64,000 nt of DNA from Acidovorax benzenivorans (GCF_028680575.1 NZ_JAPCKI010000009.1:62001-126000); one strand, 5' to 3'; shown: positions 44,722 through 56,254, numbered from the stretch's first letter. The notes: generated by a model not told the origin, from the letters alone. Numbers and translations are program-made.

Positions 44722-47066
44722 TCACCCTCCCAGCCGCCCCAACGCCTTGAGCACATTCTCCGCAGTCGCCGGAGCCATCAACACCACCGGTGCCGCAGCA
44801 TCCCCGCCACTACGCCCAGCCGCCACTGCATTGCGCAGCGCCTCATACACGCTGATCGCCAGCATGAACGGCGGCTCGCCCACCGCCTTGCTGCCACCCA
44901 CGTTGTCCTCGCGGTTGGCTTCGGGCCACAGGTGGACCTTGAAGTGCGCCGGGATATCGCCCGTCGCCGGAATCTTGTAGGTGCTGGGTGCGTGGGTGGC
45001 CAAGTAGCCCTTGTCGTTCCACACCAGCTGCTCGGTGGTCAGCCAGCCCATGCCCTGCACAAAACCACCCTCGATCTGGCCGATGTCGATGGCCGGGTTG
45101 ATGCTGTGGCCTACGTCGTGCAGGATGTCCACCTTCAGCACGCGGCTCTCGCCGGTGAGGGTGTCGATGGCCACCTCGGTGCAGGCGGCGCCGTAGCTGA
45201 AGTAGTAGAACGGGCGCCCGGTGAGCGTGGTCTTGTCGTAGTGGATCTTGGGCGTGCGGTAAAAGCCGTCGCTCCACAGCTGGATGCGGTTGGCATAGGC
45301 GGCCTGCACCACCTCCTCAAAACTGCGCACCGTCTTGGGCGATATCACCTGGCCGCCCGCAAACCGGATCGCGCCTGCGCCGCAGCCGTCCAGGCCGCAC
45401 ACGAACGAGGCCAGGTTGTCGCGCACGTTGCGCGCGGCGTACTGGGCGGCGCGGCCGTTCAGGTCGGTGCCGCTGCTGGCGGCGGTGGCGCTGGCGTTGG
45501 GCACCTTGCTGGTGTCGCTGGCTGTGACCAGCACACGGTGCAGGGGCACGCCCAGCTCGTCGGCCACGATTTGCGCCACCTTGGTGTGCAGACCCTGGCC
45601 CATTTCAGTGCCGCCATGGTTCACCTGCACGCTGCCGTCGGTGTACACATGGACCAGCGCACCCGCCTGGTTGAACAGCGTGGCCGTGAAGCTGATGCCG
45701 AACTTGACCGGGGTGATGGCGAGGCCGCGCTTGATGACCGGGTTGTGCGCGTTCCAGGCCGCAATCTCGGCCTGGCGCTGGCGGTAGCCCGAGGTCTGCT
45801 CCAGCGTGGGTAGCAGCTCGTGCAGGATGTTGTCTTCCACCGCCATCTGGTAGTGGGTGACGTTGCGGCCGCTGCTTGCGTCCTTGCCGTACAGGTTGGC
45901 CAGGCGCACGTCCTGTGCATCGCGCCCCAGGGCGCGGGCGATGTCGCCCAGGATGGCTTCGATCACGATCACGCCCTGCGGCCCGCCAAAGCCGCGGAAG
46001 GCGGTGTGGCTTTGCGTGTGGGTCTTGCAGCGGTACGACGCGATCTCGACATCACTCAGGTAGTACGCGTTGTCGGCGTGGAACACCGCGCGGTCGGCCA
46101 CGGGGCCCGACAGGTCGGCGCTGAAGCCGCAATTGGCGGCCATCTGCAGCTTCAGGCCGGTGATGCGGCCAGTGTCGTCAAAGCCCACGTCGTACTCGTA
46201 CGCAAACGGGTGGCGTTTGCCGGTGACCATGAAGTCTTCGTCCCGGTCCAGCCGCAGCTTGATGGGGCGGCCCAGCTTGTTGGCGGCCACGGCGGCCCAC
46301 ACGGCCAGGTGCCCGGCCTGTGTCTCCTTGCCGCCAAAGCCACCGCCCATGCGGCGGCATTCCACCTTGACCGCGTGGTTGTCTAGCCCCAAGGCGTGCG
46401 CCACCCAGTGCTGCACCTCGCCGGGGTGCTGGGTGCTGGAGTAGATCCACCACTGTTTTTGCTCCAGCGGCATGGCGTAGGCGATCTGGCCCTCCAGGTA
46501 GAAATGCTCCTGCCCGCCGACTTCAAAAGCGCCACTCAGGCGGTGGGCGGATTGCGCCAGGCCTGCCGCCGCATCGCCCCGCCGTACGAACACCGGCGGC
46601 AGCACATAGTTTTGGGCCTTCAGCGCATCCTGCACCGTCAGCACGGCGGGCAGGGGGGTGAGGTCGAGCTTCACGGCACGCACCGCGCGGCGTGCCTGCA
46701 TGACCGAGTCGGCCACCACGAGGCCGATCACCTGGCCGACAAACTGCACGCTGTCCAGCGCAAACACGGGCTCGTCATGCCCGAACGCGGCCAGGATCTT
46801 GTCGCCGGGCACGTCGCTGGCCAGCACCACGCCACGTACGCCGGGCAGCGCGAGGGCGGAGGTAGCGTCCACCCCGTTCAGCGTGCCGTGCGCCACGGTC
46901 GAGAGGATGGGCGCCGCGTACAGCGTGCCTTTCACCTCGGGCAGGTCGTCGATGTAGTGCGCGGCGCCCGCTACCTGGGCGCGGGCGCTTTCGTGGATGT
47001 GCGACTGGCCCATGGCGGCGCGGGTGGGCGAGGGCAGGGCGGTTTCAGCGATGGTGTGGGGGGCGT

Positions 47067-47070
<4 letters not shown>
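44722..47070 (-). CDS. xdhB: Xanthine dehydrogenase, molybdopterin-binding subunit
   Basis: 782 aa, normal length. Aldehyde oxidase/xanthine dehydrogenase hammerhead and Moco domains: IHESARAQVAGAAHYIDDLP, HDEPVFALDSVQFVGQVIG, GGGFGGKETQ, the substrate-pocket Glu and Arg region FRGFGGPQG, NHGGTEMGQGLHTKVAQI and GSKAVGEPPFMLA (with the catalytic Glu). It oxidises hypoxanthine to xanthine to urate at a sulfurated Mo centre, with electrons passed to XdhA. Start overlaps the xdhA stop by 4 bp. XdhC is encoded at 32098. Confidence 0.96.
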
Positions 47071-48773
<1,703 letters not shown>

Positions 48774-48811
48774 GCGTGGGTGCTCGAAAACATGCAGGTG
48801 GCTGAAGGAGA

Positions 48812-48843
48812 GCGTATGCGCACCTGCTCGGGTGTGCATATGC
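48812..48843. promoter_or_regulatory. Imperfect inverted repeat between xdhA and GntR, candidate operator
   Basis: GCGTATGCGCACC-TGCTCG-GGTGTGCATATGC: 11 of 13 positions pair. It sits in the divergent promoter region, about 40 bp upstream of xdhA, with a GCGTATAACG motif just beyond (48849-48858). Confidence 0.55.
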
Positions 48844-49027
48844 GAGAGCGTATAACGAGGATGCTCTGTGCGCTATGACTGTGTGCATCTTGTGTCGGGC
48901 CATGGTGAACCCCAGGCACGTGGCCATGGCACTGTCAGGGGCAGATCTATACTGCCGCGCACCTTGGGTGCCCCTCGCTGCGCCTGGTTGTCCCTTGTCC
49001 ACCGTCGGACTGCTTGCCCTCTTTTTC

Positions 49028-49729
49028 ATGCCTGCTGCCAGTCGCCCTCGAAAACCCGTTGCCTCTCGCACAGGGCCTGTTGCCACGCTGGATCAACCGG
49101 TGTACGACGCCCTGCTGGACGCTGTCATGCGAGGGCAGCTGCGCCCTGGCGAGCGCCTGGTGGAACCCCTGTTGTGCGAGCGTTTTGGCGTGAGCCGCAC
49201 GGTGGTGCGACAGGCCCTGCACCGGCTGGGTGAACTGCGTATCGTGGACATCGTGCCTAACAAGGGCGCTACAGTGGCCCGCCCCGGTCCGCGCGAGACG
49301 CGCGATATCTTTGCCGCGCGCCGGGTGGTGGAGGGAGGCATCGTGCGCGCGGTGGCCCGACGCATCACGCATGGCGAGGTCGATCGTCTCAAACAGCGCC
49401 TGCGGGCCGAGCACGAGGCCTTGCACCAGCAGGACCATGCCCGCTGGGTGGCGCTGGCGGGAGGCTTTCATCTTGCGCTGGCAGAGCTGTCGGGCAATGC
49501 GGAGTTGCAGCGCATCCTGTCCGAACTGATGACGCGCTGCTCGCTGATCGTGGCCCTGTACGAGGTGCCAGGGGAATCCACCTGTGAGCACGAAGAGCAT
49601 GAGCAACTGGTCGAATGGCTGTCGCTGCGCGATGGTGCTGCGGCGGCCGATGCCATGGACCGCCACTTGCTCGCACTGGAGGCGCGCCTGCAACTGCCGC
49701 CGGATGACGGTGGCGTTGAGATGGCGTAA
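49028..49729 (+). CDS. FadR-family GntR regulator, probable xdhAB regulator
   Basis: 233 aa from MPAASRPRKPVASRTGPVAT. The winged helix (ERLVEPLLCERFGVSRTVVRQALHRL) is followed by an FCD domain with FHLALAELSGN and the His/Glu cluster STCEHEEHEQLVEWL. Paralogous to 21891 and 30120. Divergent from xdhA over an inverted repeat, so likely its regulator. A start further upstream in the same frame would cover the promoter region and is rejected. Confidence 0.88.
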   Translation: MPAASRPRKPVASRTGPVATLDQPVYDALLDAVMRGQLRPGERLVEPLLCERFGVSRTVVRQALHRLGELRIVDIVPNKGATVARPGPRETRDIFAARRVVEGGIVRAVARRITHGEVDRLKQRLRAEHEALHQQDHARWVALAGGFHLALAELSGNAELQRILSELMTRCSLIVALYEVPGESTCEHEEHEQLVEWLSLRDGAAAADAMDRHLLALEARLQLPPDDGGVEMA

Positions 49730-49990
49730 GGCGCCCGCCAGGGCTGCCCCTTTCCCCGGAGCACGGCCCCGTCCATAACGCCGCAACGGCGCTGGTTTGC
49801 TTGGCCTGCTCGACAGACAGGCTGCCCAAGTATTCACGTGCGCTTTCCGACGCGCCGCACTCCTGTCTCCATCGCGCTATTGCGTTTGGGTAGTTCGTTG
49901 AGCCCGGGCTGAAAAGCCTGTGCGCTGAGGCACCGTGATGGTGCGGGGGCGGGTGTTCAGTGATCTGATGGTGGCTTTGTGCACCAAAAC

Positions 49991-50003
49991 AGTATCGTAT
50001 ACT
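49991..50003. promoter_or_regulatory. Candidate operator AGTAT-CGT-ATACT
   Basis: Perfect 5-bp inverted repeat around CGT at the left edge of the AT-rich promoter region of the BMP gene. Confidence 0.5.
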
Positions 50004-50074
50004 TAAATAGAAATGTTAAAAATCATTTAAAAACAAATAGTTAATCAAAATTTTTGGCTGGCATGAATTGTGTA

Positions 50075-50086
50075 TGTATACGATTT
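50075..50086. promoter_or_regulatory. Candidate GntR operator TGTATACGATTT
   Basis: Identical over 12 bp to the site upstream of the NCS2 permease gene (minus strand, 21756-21767). About 50 bp upstream of the BMP gene start. Confidence 0.6.
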
Positions 50087-50135
50087 GATGCGATGGATGT
50101 CCTGTCGCACAGACCACGTACAGGAGTCACGTTTC

Positions 50136-51221
50136 ATGCAACGCCGCCAACTGCTCACCCGGGCGCTCGCCAGCGCCAGCATTGCCGCATTGCCCACCTT
50201 GGGTCGGGCGGCGCCTTCAGGCAAGCCGCTCAAGATCGGCTTTGTGTATTCGGGCCCTGTTTCGGATGTGGGCTGGAGCTTTCAGCACGACCTGGGGCGG
50301 CGCATGGTCGAAAAGGAATTCGGCAAACAGGTAGAGACCGTGTTTGTGGAGAGCGTGCCCGAGGGGCCAGATGCCGAGCGGGTTATCCGCCAACTCGCGT
50401 CCGATGGCTGTGGCATGGTCTTCACGACGTCGTTTGGTTTCATGGACCCGACGGTGCGTGTGGCAGCCGACTTTCCTCAGGTGGCTTTCGAGCATTGCTC
50501 GGGCTACAAGACCGCCGCCAATGTGGGCGTGTACCAGACGCGCTTTTACGAAGGCGCCTACTTGCTGGGCACCATCGCCGGGCGTGTGACCAAGACCAAC
50601 ACGTTGGGTTATGTGGCGCCGTTTCCGATTCCCGAGGTCATCCGCAACCTGGATGCCTTTGTGCTGGGTGCGCGCAGCGTCAACCCCAAGGTGACTGCCA
50701 AGGTGGTGTGGATCAACAGCTGGTACGACCCGGTGCGCGAGCGCGACGCCGCGCAGGCACTGATCAACCAGGGCGTAGACACGCTCTACCAGAACACCGA
50801 TTCGCCCGCCATCGTGCAGCTGGCCGAGAGCAAAGGGTTGTATGCCTTTGGACAGGATTCGGACATGAGCCGCTTTGGGCCGCGCGCCCACCTCACAGGC
50901 AACGTGCTCAACTGGGGTGTGTATTACGTGCACAAGGTGCGCCAGAAGCTGGCGGGCCAATGGAAACCCGAGGACACCAAGTGGGGCATGAAGGAGGGCA
51001 TCGTGCAATTGGCGCCCTTCAGCAAGCAACTGCCGCGCGATGTGGCCGAGCAGGTGGAGAAACAACGTGCCGCCATCGTGGCTGGGCAGTTTCATCCTTT
51101 CACCGGCCCGGTGAAGGACCAGGCGGGCAAGCAGCGCCTTGCAGCAGGCCAGACGTTGCCGGAGTCGGAGTTGTGGACCATGAAGTGGTATGTGGATGGC
51201 ATCGTGGGTCAGCAGCCCTGA
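50136..51221 (+). CDS. BMP-family ABC transporter substrate-binding protein 1
   Basis: 361 aa from MQRRQLLTRALASASIAALP with CAGGAG upstream. The N-terminal RR and hydrophobic stretch could be a Sec or Tat signal. The BMP/PnrA fold is seen in LKIGFVYSGPVSDVGWSFQH, VFTTSFGFMDP, FPIPEVIRNLDAFVLGA and the Trp/Asp pocket region LYQNTDSPAIV. The family binds purine nucleosides or bases. It resembles the proteins at 57289 and 61215. The only BMP-type ATPase and permeases in the window are at 53581-57174, so they are the likely shared core. Confidence 0.92.
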   Translation: MQRRQLLTRALASASIAALPTLGRAAPSGKPLKIGFVYSGPVSDVGWSFQHDLGRRMVEKEFGKQVETVFVESVPEGPDAERVIRQLASDGCGMVFTTSFGFMDPTVRVAADFPQVAFEHCSGYKTAANVGVYQTRFYEGAYLLGTIAGRVTKTNTLGYVAPFPIPEVIRNLDAFVLGARSVNPKVTAKVVWINSWYDPVRERDAAQALINQGVDTLYQNTDSPAIVQLAESKGLYAFGQDSDMSRFGPRAHLTGNVLNWGVYYVHKVRQKLAGQWKPEDTKWGMKEGIVQLAPFSKQLPRDVAEQVEKQRAAIVAGQFHPFTGPVKDQAGKQRLAAGQTLPESELWTMKWYVDGIVGQQP

Positions 51222-51275
51222 AATGCAGCGGCCCGCGTGTTGGGCGGCCCCGAACACCCTAGAAAGTGACTGCCA

Positions 51276-51926
51276 ATGGATATCGATTTTTCGACCATAG
51301 ACGCCTACCAGCGCTACAAGCTCATGGCCAGCCTGATCGTGCCGCGTCCCATCGCGCTCATCACCACCCTGGGGTCAGATGGCACGGTGAACGCAGCGCC
51401 TTTCAGCATGTTCAACATGCTCGGCGAAGACCCGCCCGTGGTCATGGTCAGCATCAACCGATTGCAGGGTGGGGCGCTCAAGGACACGGCCGCCAACATC
51501 TTGCGCACCGGCGAGTTTGTGGTGCATATCACCGACGAGGCCATGGCGGAGCGCATGCACGCCTGCGGCGACCCGCTGCCCCCGCACGAGAGCGAGTTGG
51601 TGCATGCGGGGCTCACGGCGGTGCCGTCGGTCAGCGTGGCGCCGCCCCGTATCGCCGAAGCGCCCGTGGCCTTTGAGTGCGTGCTGCACGAGACCCTGGA
51701 AACCGCCAGTCGCTATGTCTTTATCGGCCGTGTGTTGTGGTTGGGCGTGCGCGACGGTCTGGTGGACACCGAGCGCTGGCGAGTGCGCCTGCAGGACTTT
51801 CACCCGGTGGGGCGCTTTGGCGCGAGCTTTTATGTGCGCACCGGCGAGCGTTTTGCCATCGACCACACCCAGCAGCAGCCGGGTGCTGAATCCACCGCGC
51901 ACTCCACCGCCATCGATGAAATCTGA
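51276..51926 (+). CDS. Flavin reductase-like (FMN-binding split-barrel) protein
   Basis: 216 aa. Flavin_Reduct domain: SLIVPRPIALITTLGSDGTVNAAPFSMFNMLGEDPP, typical FMN-binding stretch of DIM6/NTAB-type proteins, then LKDTAANILRTGEFVVHI and the C-terminal HPVGRFGASFYVRT (conserved R-F-G element). These reduce flavin for a monooxygenase or are themselves reductases. It follows BMP protein 1 and precedes the deaminase by 11 bp, so the two are probably cotranscribed. It could be a reductase for an oxygenase elsewhere; the partner is not obvious. Confidence 0.85.
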   Translation: MDIDFSTIDAYQRYKLMASLIVPRPIALITTLGSDGTVNAAPFSMFNMLGEDPPVVMVSINRLQGGALKDTAANILRTGEFVVHITDEAMAERMHACGDPLPPHESELVHAGLTAVPSVSVAPPRIAEAPVAFECVLHETLETASRYVFIGRVLWLGVRDGLVDTERWRVRLQDFHPVGRFGASFYVRTGERFAIDHTQQQPGAESTAHSTAIDEI

Positions 51927-51937
51927 GGAGATATTCC

Positions 51938-52435
51938 ATGCCCCGCGCCATCCACGCCATGCCGTTCTCCGATCACGACCAAGCCGCCATGCGGCTCGCC
52001 ATCGACGCGTCCCTGCAGGCGCGGGCCCGGGGCGACAGCCCCTTTGGCGCCACGCTGGTTTCTCCGGCGGGGGAGGTGCTGTTGGTGGCACAGAACAACC
52101 AGAACACCACACAGGACTGCACGGGCCACGCGGAGATGGTGCTGGTGCGCGAGGCGGCTGCAGCGCTGGGGCCGCAGGCCCTGAAGGGCGCGACCGTCTA
52201 TGCCAGCGGCGAGCCGTGCGCCATGTGCAGCGGGGCCATGTTCTGGGCGGGTATTGCTCGCGTGGTGTTCGCTGCCACCCAGCAGGACATTGCCCAGGCC
52301 CTGGGCGGCCCTGTTCTGCCGACAGGGTGCGAGGAGTTGCTATCGGCAGCCCGGCCCACCGTGGCCGTGCAACACGGCCTGCTGCGCGCTGAGGCGGCTG
52401 CCGCATTGCGTGGGGCGGTGGCGTCGGCGGGCTGA
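51938..52435 (+). CDS. Nucleoside/nucleobase deaminase, cytidine deaminase fold
   Basis: 165 aa. Zinc motif HAEMVLVREA with the catalytic Glu, and the second zinc motif PCAMCSGAMFWAGI (PCxxC). The N-terminus SDHDQAAMRLAIDASLQARARGDSPFGATLV is typical of tRNA-adenosine/guanine deaminase relatives. CDA-fold guanine deaminases share this size, so it might deaminate guanine or a modified purine or pyrimidine. The window also encodes an amidohydrolase-type guanine deaminase, so this one may handle another base. Confidence 0.85.
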   Translation: MPRAIHAMPFSDHDQAAMRLAIDASLQARARGDSPFGATLVSPAGEVLLVAQNNQNTTQDCTGHAEMVLVREAAAALGPQALKGATVYASGEPCAMCSGAMFWAGIARVVFAATQQDIAQALGGPVLPTGCEELLSAARPTVAVQHGLLRAEAAAALRGAVASAG

Positions 52436-52538
52436 GGCGGTGCTTGGCACCCAGTGGGCGCGTGGTACCTGCGGTTAAAGTTCTGGCACCTCCCACCCAC
52501 ACGGTACAGCGCGGCAAACCCATGCTGCGGCATACGTG

Positions 52539-53501
52539 ATGGCGTATGACAAGAATGCAGGCCCCCGTATGAGAGACCACGCCCTTTTCGACAAGATAGA
52601 CCTCCATCTCATAAGGGTCTTGCACACCGTGCTCACAGAACGCAGCGTATCGAGGGCCGCCGTCCGCCTGGGCATGCACCAGCCGGCGGTGTCGGCTGCG
52701 CTCAAGCGGCTGCGCGACCTGTCGGGCGACCCGCTGCTGGTGCGCTCGGGCGCCAGCATGATGCCCACCGATGCCGCGCTGCGCATGGTGGAGCCCGCAG
52801 GGGCCATTCTGCGTTCGGCCGAGGCCTTGTTTTCAGATGCGCGGGGGTTTGACCCGCGCACTGCCACCCGCACCTTCCGTGTGGCCGCCAGCGACTACCT
52901 CGACCCGCTTTTTCTGCCCCAGCTGGTGGCCCGCATCAAGGTGGAGGCGCCTTCGTGCCCCATCGAAATCCTGCCCCTGTCGGCCGACGCGCACTACCAC
53001 GCGCATCTGGCGCAGGGTGATGTGGATGTGGTGATCGGCAACTGGCCCCAGCCGCCGGACGACCTGCACATGGGCCGCTTGTTTGGCGACGAGGTGGTGT
53101 GTCTGGTGGGCAAGGATCACCCCGCCGTGCGGCGAGGCTGGGACGTGGAAAGCTGGCTGGCCGCCGAACACATCGCGCCCACCCCCACCCACCCTGGTGC
53201 GCGCGGTGTCATTGATGCGCACCTGGACAGCCTGGGCATGCAGCGCCACATCACGGCGCGCTGTGCGCATTTCAGCCTCATCCCCAGCATCGTGGCATCG
53301 AGCTTGCTTGTGCTGACCACGGGCCGGCAGTATTGCGAACGGTATGTGGACCAGTTGCCTCTGGCCATTCTGCCCAGTCCGGTGACGTTCCCCCGCCTCA
53401 TGTACTACCAGCTGTGGCATGCACGCACCCACCATTCGGCCGCCGCCGCGTGGCTGCGCGACTGCGTGAAAACGGTGGCTGCGTCGCTACGAAAAGAATA
53501 G
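52539..53501 (+). CDS. LysR-family transcriptional regulator
   Basis: 320 aa from MAYDKNAGPRMRDHALFDKI; the ATG at 52569 is an alternative. The winged helix is at about residues 15-75 (LIRVLHTVLTERSVSRAAVR, HQPAVSAALKRLRDLSGDPLL). The periplasmic-binding-protein-like co-inducer domain starts near TRTFRVAASDYLDPLFLPQL. It follows the deaminase gene and precedes the BMP ATPase gene on the same strand. The TAG stop is within repeat R9. Likely a regulator of the adjacent uptake/deamination genes; effector unknown. Confidence 0.92.
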   Translation: MAYDKNAGPRMRDHALFDKIDLHLIRVLHTVLTERSVSRAAVRLGMHQPAVSAALKRLRDLSGDPLLVRSGASMMPTDAALRMVEPAGAILRSAEALFSDARGFDPRTATRTFRVAASDYLDPLFLPQLVARIKVEAPSCPIEILPLSADAHYHAHLAQGDVDVVIGNWPQPPDDLHMGRLFGDEVVCLVGKDHPAVRRGWDVESWLAAEHIAPTPTHPGARGVIDAHLDSLGMQRHITARCAHFSLIPSIVASSLLVLTTGRQYCERYVDQLPLAILPSPVTFPRLMYYQLWHARTHHSAAAAWLRDCVKTVAASLRKE

Positions 53502-53541
53502 CTGCTTGCGCATGCTGAACAAGCGCCATGAGGTGTTTTCA
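53486..53541 (+). repeat. AGCT/GCGC dispersed repeat, copy R9, containing the LysR stop codon
   Basis: GCTACGAAAAGAATAGCTGC, TTGCGC, 10 nt, AAGCGCC. The TAG at 53499-53501 that ends the LysR gene is the TAG of TAGCTGC. Confidence 0.75.
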
Positions 53542-53580
53542 TTCTTATAACAAGTTGTAAAACTGAGAGACAATCCCCGC

Positions 53581-55188
53581 ATGAGTTCACCCCCCAATTC
53601 CTCTGCGCCTGGTGCGGCGCCGCCACGGCTGCAGCTGGTGGGCATCACCAAGCGCTACCCGGCCGTGGTGGCCAACAGCGGCGTGTCGCTCACGGTGCTG
53701 CCTGGTGAAATCCACGCCGTGCTGGGCGAAAACGGCGCGGGCAAGTCCACGCTGATGAAGATCATTTACGGCTCGGTCAAGCCCGACGAAGGCAGCGTGT
53801 TCTTCAACGGCCAGGCCGTGCAGGTGCGCAACCCGCAAGAGGCGCGGGCCCTGGGCATTGCCATGGTGTTCCAGCATTTCAGCCTGTTCGACACCCTCAC
53901 GGTGGCCGAGAACGTGTGGCTGGGCCTGGACAAGAGCCTGACGCTGGCCGATGTCACGCAGCGCATCACTGCCAAGGCCGCCGAATACGGCCTCGATATT
54001 GACCCCCTGCGCCCCGTGCACACGCTGAGCGTGGGCGAGATGCAGCGGGTAGAAATCATCCGCGCGCTGCTCACCAACCCCAAGGTGCTGATCCTGGACG
54101 AGCCCACCTCGGTGCTCACGCCCCAGGCGGTCGAAAAGCTCTTTGTGGTGCTGCGCAAGCTGGCCAGCGAGGGCTGCAGCATCCTCTACATCAGCCACAA
54201 GCTGCATGAGATCCGAGCGCTGTGTACCGCCTGCACGGTGCTGCGCGGCGGCAAGGTGACGGGTGTGTGCAACCCGGCCGAAGAATCCAATGCATCCCTG
54301 TCGCGGCTGATGATCGGCGCCGAACCACCCGCGCTGGAACACCGCGCGGTGCAGACCGGCGCCACCGTGCTGCGTGTGCAGGGCCTGTCGCTGCCGCGCG
54401 CAGACCAGTTCGGGGTGGATTTGATCGACCTGCAGTTCGAGGTCAAGGCGGGCGAGGTGGTGGGCATTGCCGGTGTCTCGGGCAATGGCCAGAAAGAACT
54501 GCTGTACGCGCTGTCGGGCGAAGACCAGCGGGCCGAGCCTGCGAGCGTTCAGGTGTCGGGCCAGAACGCGGGCCGCATGGGCCCCGGCCAGCGCCGTGCG
54601 CTGGGCCTGCACTTTGTGCCCGAAGAGCGCCTGGGCCGGGGGGCAGTGCCCACCATGGGGCTGGCGCACAACCTGCTGCTCACCCGCACCAATTCGGTCA
54701 GTGGCAGTGGCTGGATCAAGGTGGGTGCGTTGCAAAAACATGCCGAGGACATCATTCGGCGCTTCAACGTGAAGGCGGGTGGCCCCAACGCAGCCGCCAA
54801 GTCGCTGTCTGGGGGCAACCTGCAAAAGTTCATCGTGGGGCGCGAGATCGACGCCAACCCCAAGCTGCTTATCGTCTCGCAGCCCACCTGGGGCGTGGAT
54901 GTGGGTGCGGCGGCGCAGATTCGCGGCTCCATCCTGGCCCTGCGTGACGCAGGTTGCGCGGTGCTGGTGGTGAGTGAGGAGCTGGACGAATTGTTTGAGA
55001 TCTGTGACCGGCTGCATGTGGTGGCCAAAGGGCATTTGTCGCCTTCCGTGCCGCGCGCTGAGGCCACGGTGGAGCGCATTGGCGAATGGATGAGTGGGCT
55101 GTGGCATGCCGATGTGCAGGCGCACCTGGCGCAGCAAGCCCAAATGCAGCAACAGCAACAACAAGTCGGGGAGGTGCAGCATGCTTAA
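53581..55188 (+). CDS. ABC transporter ATPase of the BMP/nucleoside type (two nucleotide-binding domains)
   Basis: 535 aa with tandem ABC domains. Domain 1: GENGAGKSTLMKIIYG, LSVGEMQRVEIIRAL, LILDEPTSVL. Domain 2: GIAGVSGNGQKELLYALSGE, degenerate relative to Walker A, LSGGNLQKFIVGREI, SQPTWGVDVGAAAQI. This is the RbsA/YufO arrangement in which domain 2 is altered. The Gln-rich C-terminus (QMQQQQQQ) is odd but short. It overlaps the next permease gene by 8 bp. Imports purine nucleosides or bases with BMP binding proteins. Confidence 0.93.
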   Translation: MSSPPNSSAPGAAPPRLQLVGITKRYPAVVANSGVSLTVLPGEIHAVLGENGAGKSTLMKIIYGSVKPDEGSVFFNGQAVQVRNPQEARALGIAMVFQHFSLFDTLTVAENVWLGLDKSLTLADVTQRITAKAAEYGLDIDPLRPVHTLSVGEMQRVEIIRALLTNPKVLILDEPTSVLTPQAVEKLFVVLRKLASEGCSILYISHKLHEIRALCTACTVLRGGKVTGVCNPAEESNASLSRLMIGAEPPALEHRAVQTGATVLRVQGLSLPRADQFGVDLIDLQFEVKAGEVVGIAGVSGNGQKELLYALSGEDQRAEPASVQVSGQNAGRMGPGQRRALGLHFVPEERLGRGAVPTMGLAHNLLLTRTNSVSGSGWIKVGALQKHAEDIIRRFNVKAGGPNAAAKSLSGGNLQKFIVGREIDANPKLLIVSQPTWGVDVGAAAQIRGSILALRDAGCAVLVVSEELDELFEICDRLHVVAKGHLSPSVPRAEATVERIGEWMSGLWHADVQAHLAQQAQMQQQQQQVGEVQHA

Positions 55189-56254
55189 GCTGGAACCGCG
55201 CCCCCAGGCGTCGAAGCTCTGGACCTATGGCTCGCCCCTGCTGGCGCTGGCCGTTACGGTGCTGATCGGTGTGGCCTTGTTCATCGCGCTGGGCAAAGAC
55301 CCGGTGCGTGGGCTGCAGGTGTTTTTCTGGGAGCCCATCAAGACGTCGTATGCCGTGGGCGAACTGATGGTCAAGGCCACGCCGCTGTTATTGATTGCGC
55401 TGGGGCTGGCCGTGTGTTTTCGCTCCAACGTGTGGAACATCGGTGCCGAGGGCCAGTTTGTGATCGGCGCGGTCGCCGCCGGGGGCATGGCCCTGCTGGC
55501 CGACAAGACCACCGGCCCGTGGATCGTGCCCGCCATCCTCATGGCCGGTGTGCTGGGTGGCATGGTGTGGGCGGGGCTTACGGCGCTGCTGCGCGACAAG
55601 TTCAACGCCAATGAAATCCTGGTGAGCCTGATGCTGGTCTATGTGGCCACGCTGGTGCTGGGCTACCTGGTCTATGGTCCGTGGAAAGACCCCATGGGGT
55701 ACAACTTTCCGCAGACCAAGACCTTCGAAAAAGTGACGCAGATCCCGCGCCTGATGCAGGGCTCGCGTGTGTCCATCGGGCTGCTGCTGGCGCTGGCGGG
55801 CGCTGGGGCCTTGTGGGTGTTCCTGTTCCGTACGCGGGCGGGCTTTGCCCAGCAGGTGGGCGGGCTGGCACCAGCGGCGGCGCGTTATGCGGGCTTTTCG
55901 TCGCGTCGCGCGCTGTGGACCGCGCTGCTGATTTCGGGCGGCGCCGCTGGCCTGGCCGGTGCGTTGGAGGTGGCAGGGCCCATCGGCCAGCTCACGCCCT
56001 ATGTGCCCGCAGGCTACGGCTTCGCGGCCATCATCGTGGCCTTCGTGGGGCGGTTGCACCCGGTGGGCATGATCCTGTCGGCCATTTTGATGAGCATGTT
56101 CTACATCGGCGGCGAGTTGGCGCAGTCGCGCATGGGCCTGCCCAAGTCGCTCACGGGCGTGTTCCAGGGCTTGCTGCTGTTCACACTGCTGGCCTGCGAC
56201 ACGCTGATTGCCTATCGCATCCGCTGGGTGGGCACCAAGAAAGGAGGTGTCTGA
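55181..56254 (+). CDS. ABC transporter permease 1 of the BMP type
   Basis: 357 aa from MLKLEPRPQASKLWTYGSPL; the ATG lies inside the end of the ATPase gene. About 8-10 transmembrane segments. YufP-like features: LLLIALGLAVCFRSNVWNIGAEGQFVIGA and FNANEILVSLMLVYVA, with GLAPAAARYAGFSSRRALWTALL near the coupling region. Partners: ATPase upstream and second permease, overlapping by 1 bp (TGATG). Inner membrane. Confidence 0.92.
   Translation: MLKLEPRPQASKLWTYGSPLLALAVTVLIGVALFIALGKDPVRGLQVFFWEPIKTSYAVGELMVKATPLLLIALGLAVCFRSNVWNIGAEGQFVIGAVAAGGMALLADKTTGPWIVPAILMAGVLGGMVWAGLTALLRDKFNANEILVSLMLVYVATLVLGYLVYGPWKDPMGYNFPQTKTFEKVTQIPRLMQGSRVSIGLLLALAGAGALWVFLFRTRAGFAQQVGGLAPAAARYAGFSSRRALWTALLISGGAAGLAGALEVAGPIGQLTPYVPAGYGFAAIIVAFVGRLHPVGMILSAILMSMFYIGGELAQSRMGLPKSLTGVFQGLLLFTLLACDTLIAYRIRWVGTKKGGV

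Larger units (their letters stand above)
49730..50135. other. Intergenic promoter region of the first BMP gene
   Basis: 406 bp. A hairpin GCACC-GTGAT-GGTGC lies at 49930-49944. From about 49985 to 50065 the sequence is unusually AT-rich for this genome. It is flanked by two GTATAC sites (49991-50003 and 50075-50086), consistent with a regulated promoter. No gene seen. Confidence 0.6.

Noticed and set aside
44144-45813. Plus-strand open frames starting in the large palindrome and running into xdhB antisense
   Set aside because: The first part lies in inverted-repeat DNA and the second is antisense to XdhB; protein sequence is low-complexity without domains.
53587-55182. 531-codon minus-strand open frame antisense to the BMP ATPase
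   Set aside because: The ABC motifs on the plus strand are unambiguous; the antisense product has none.
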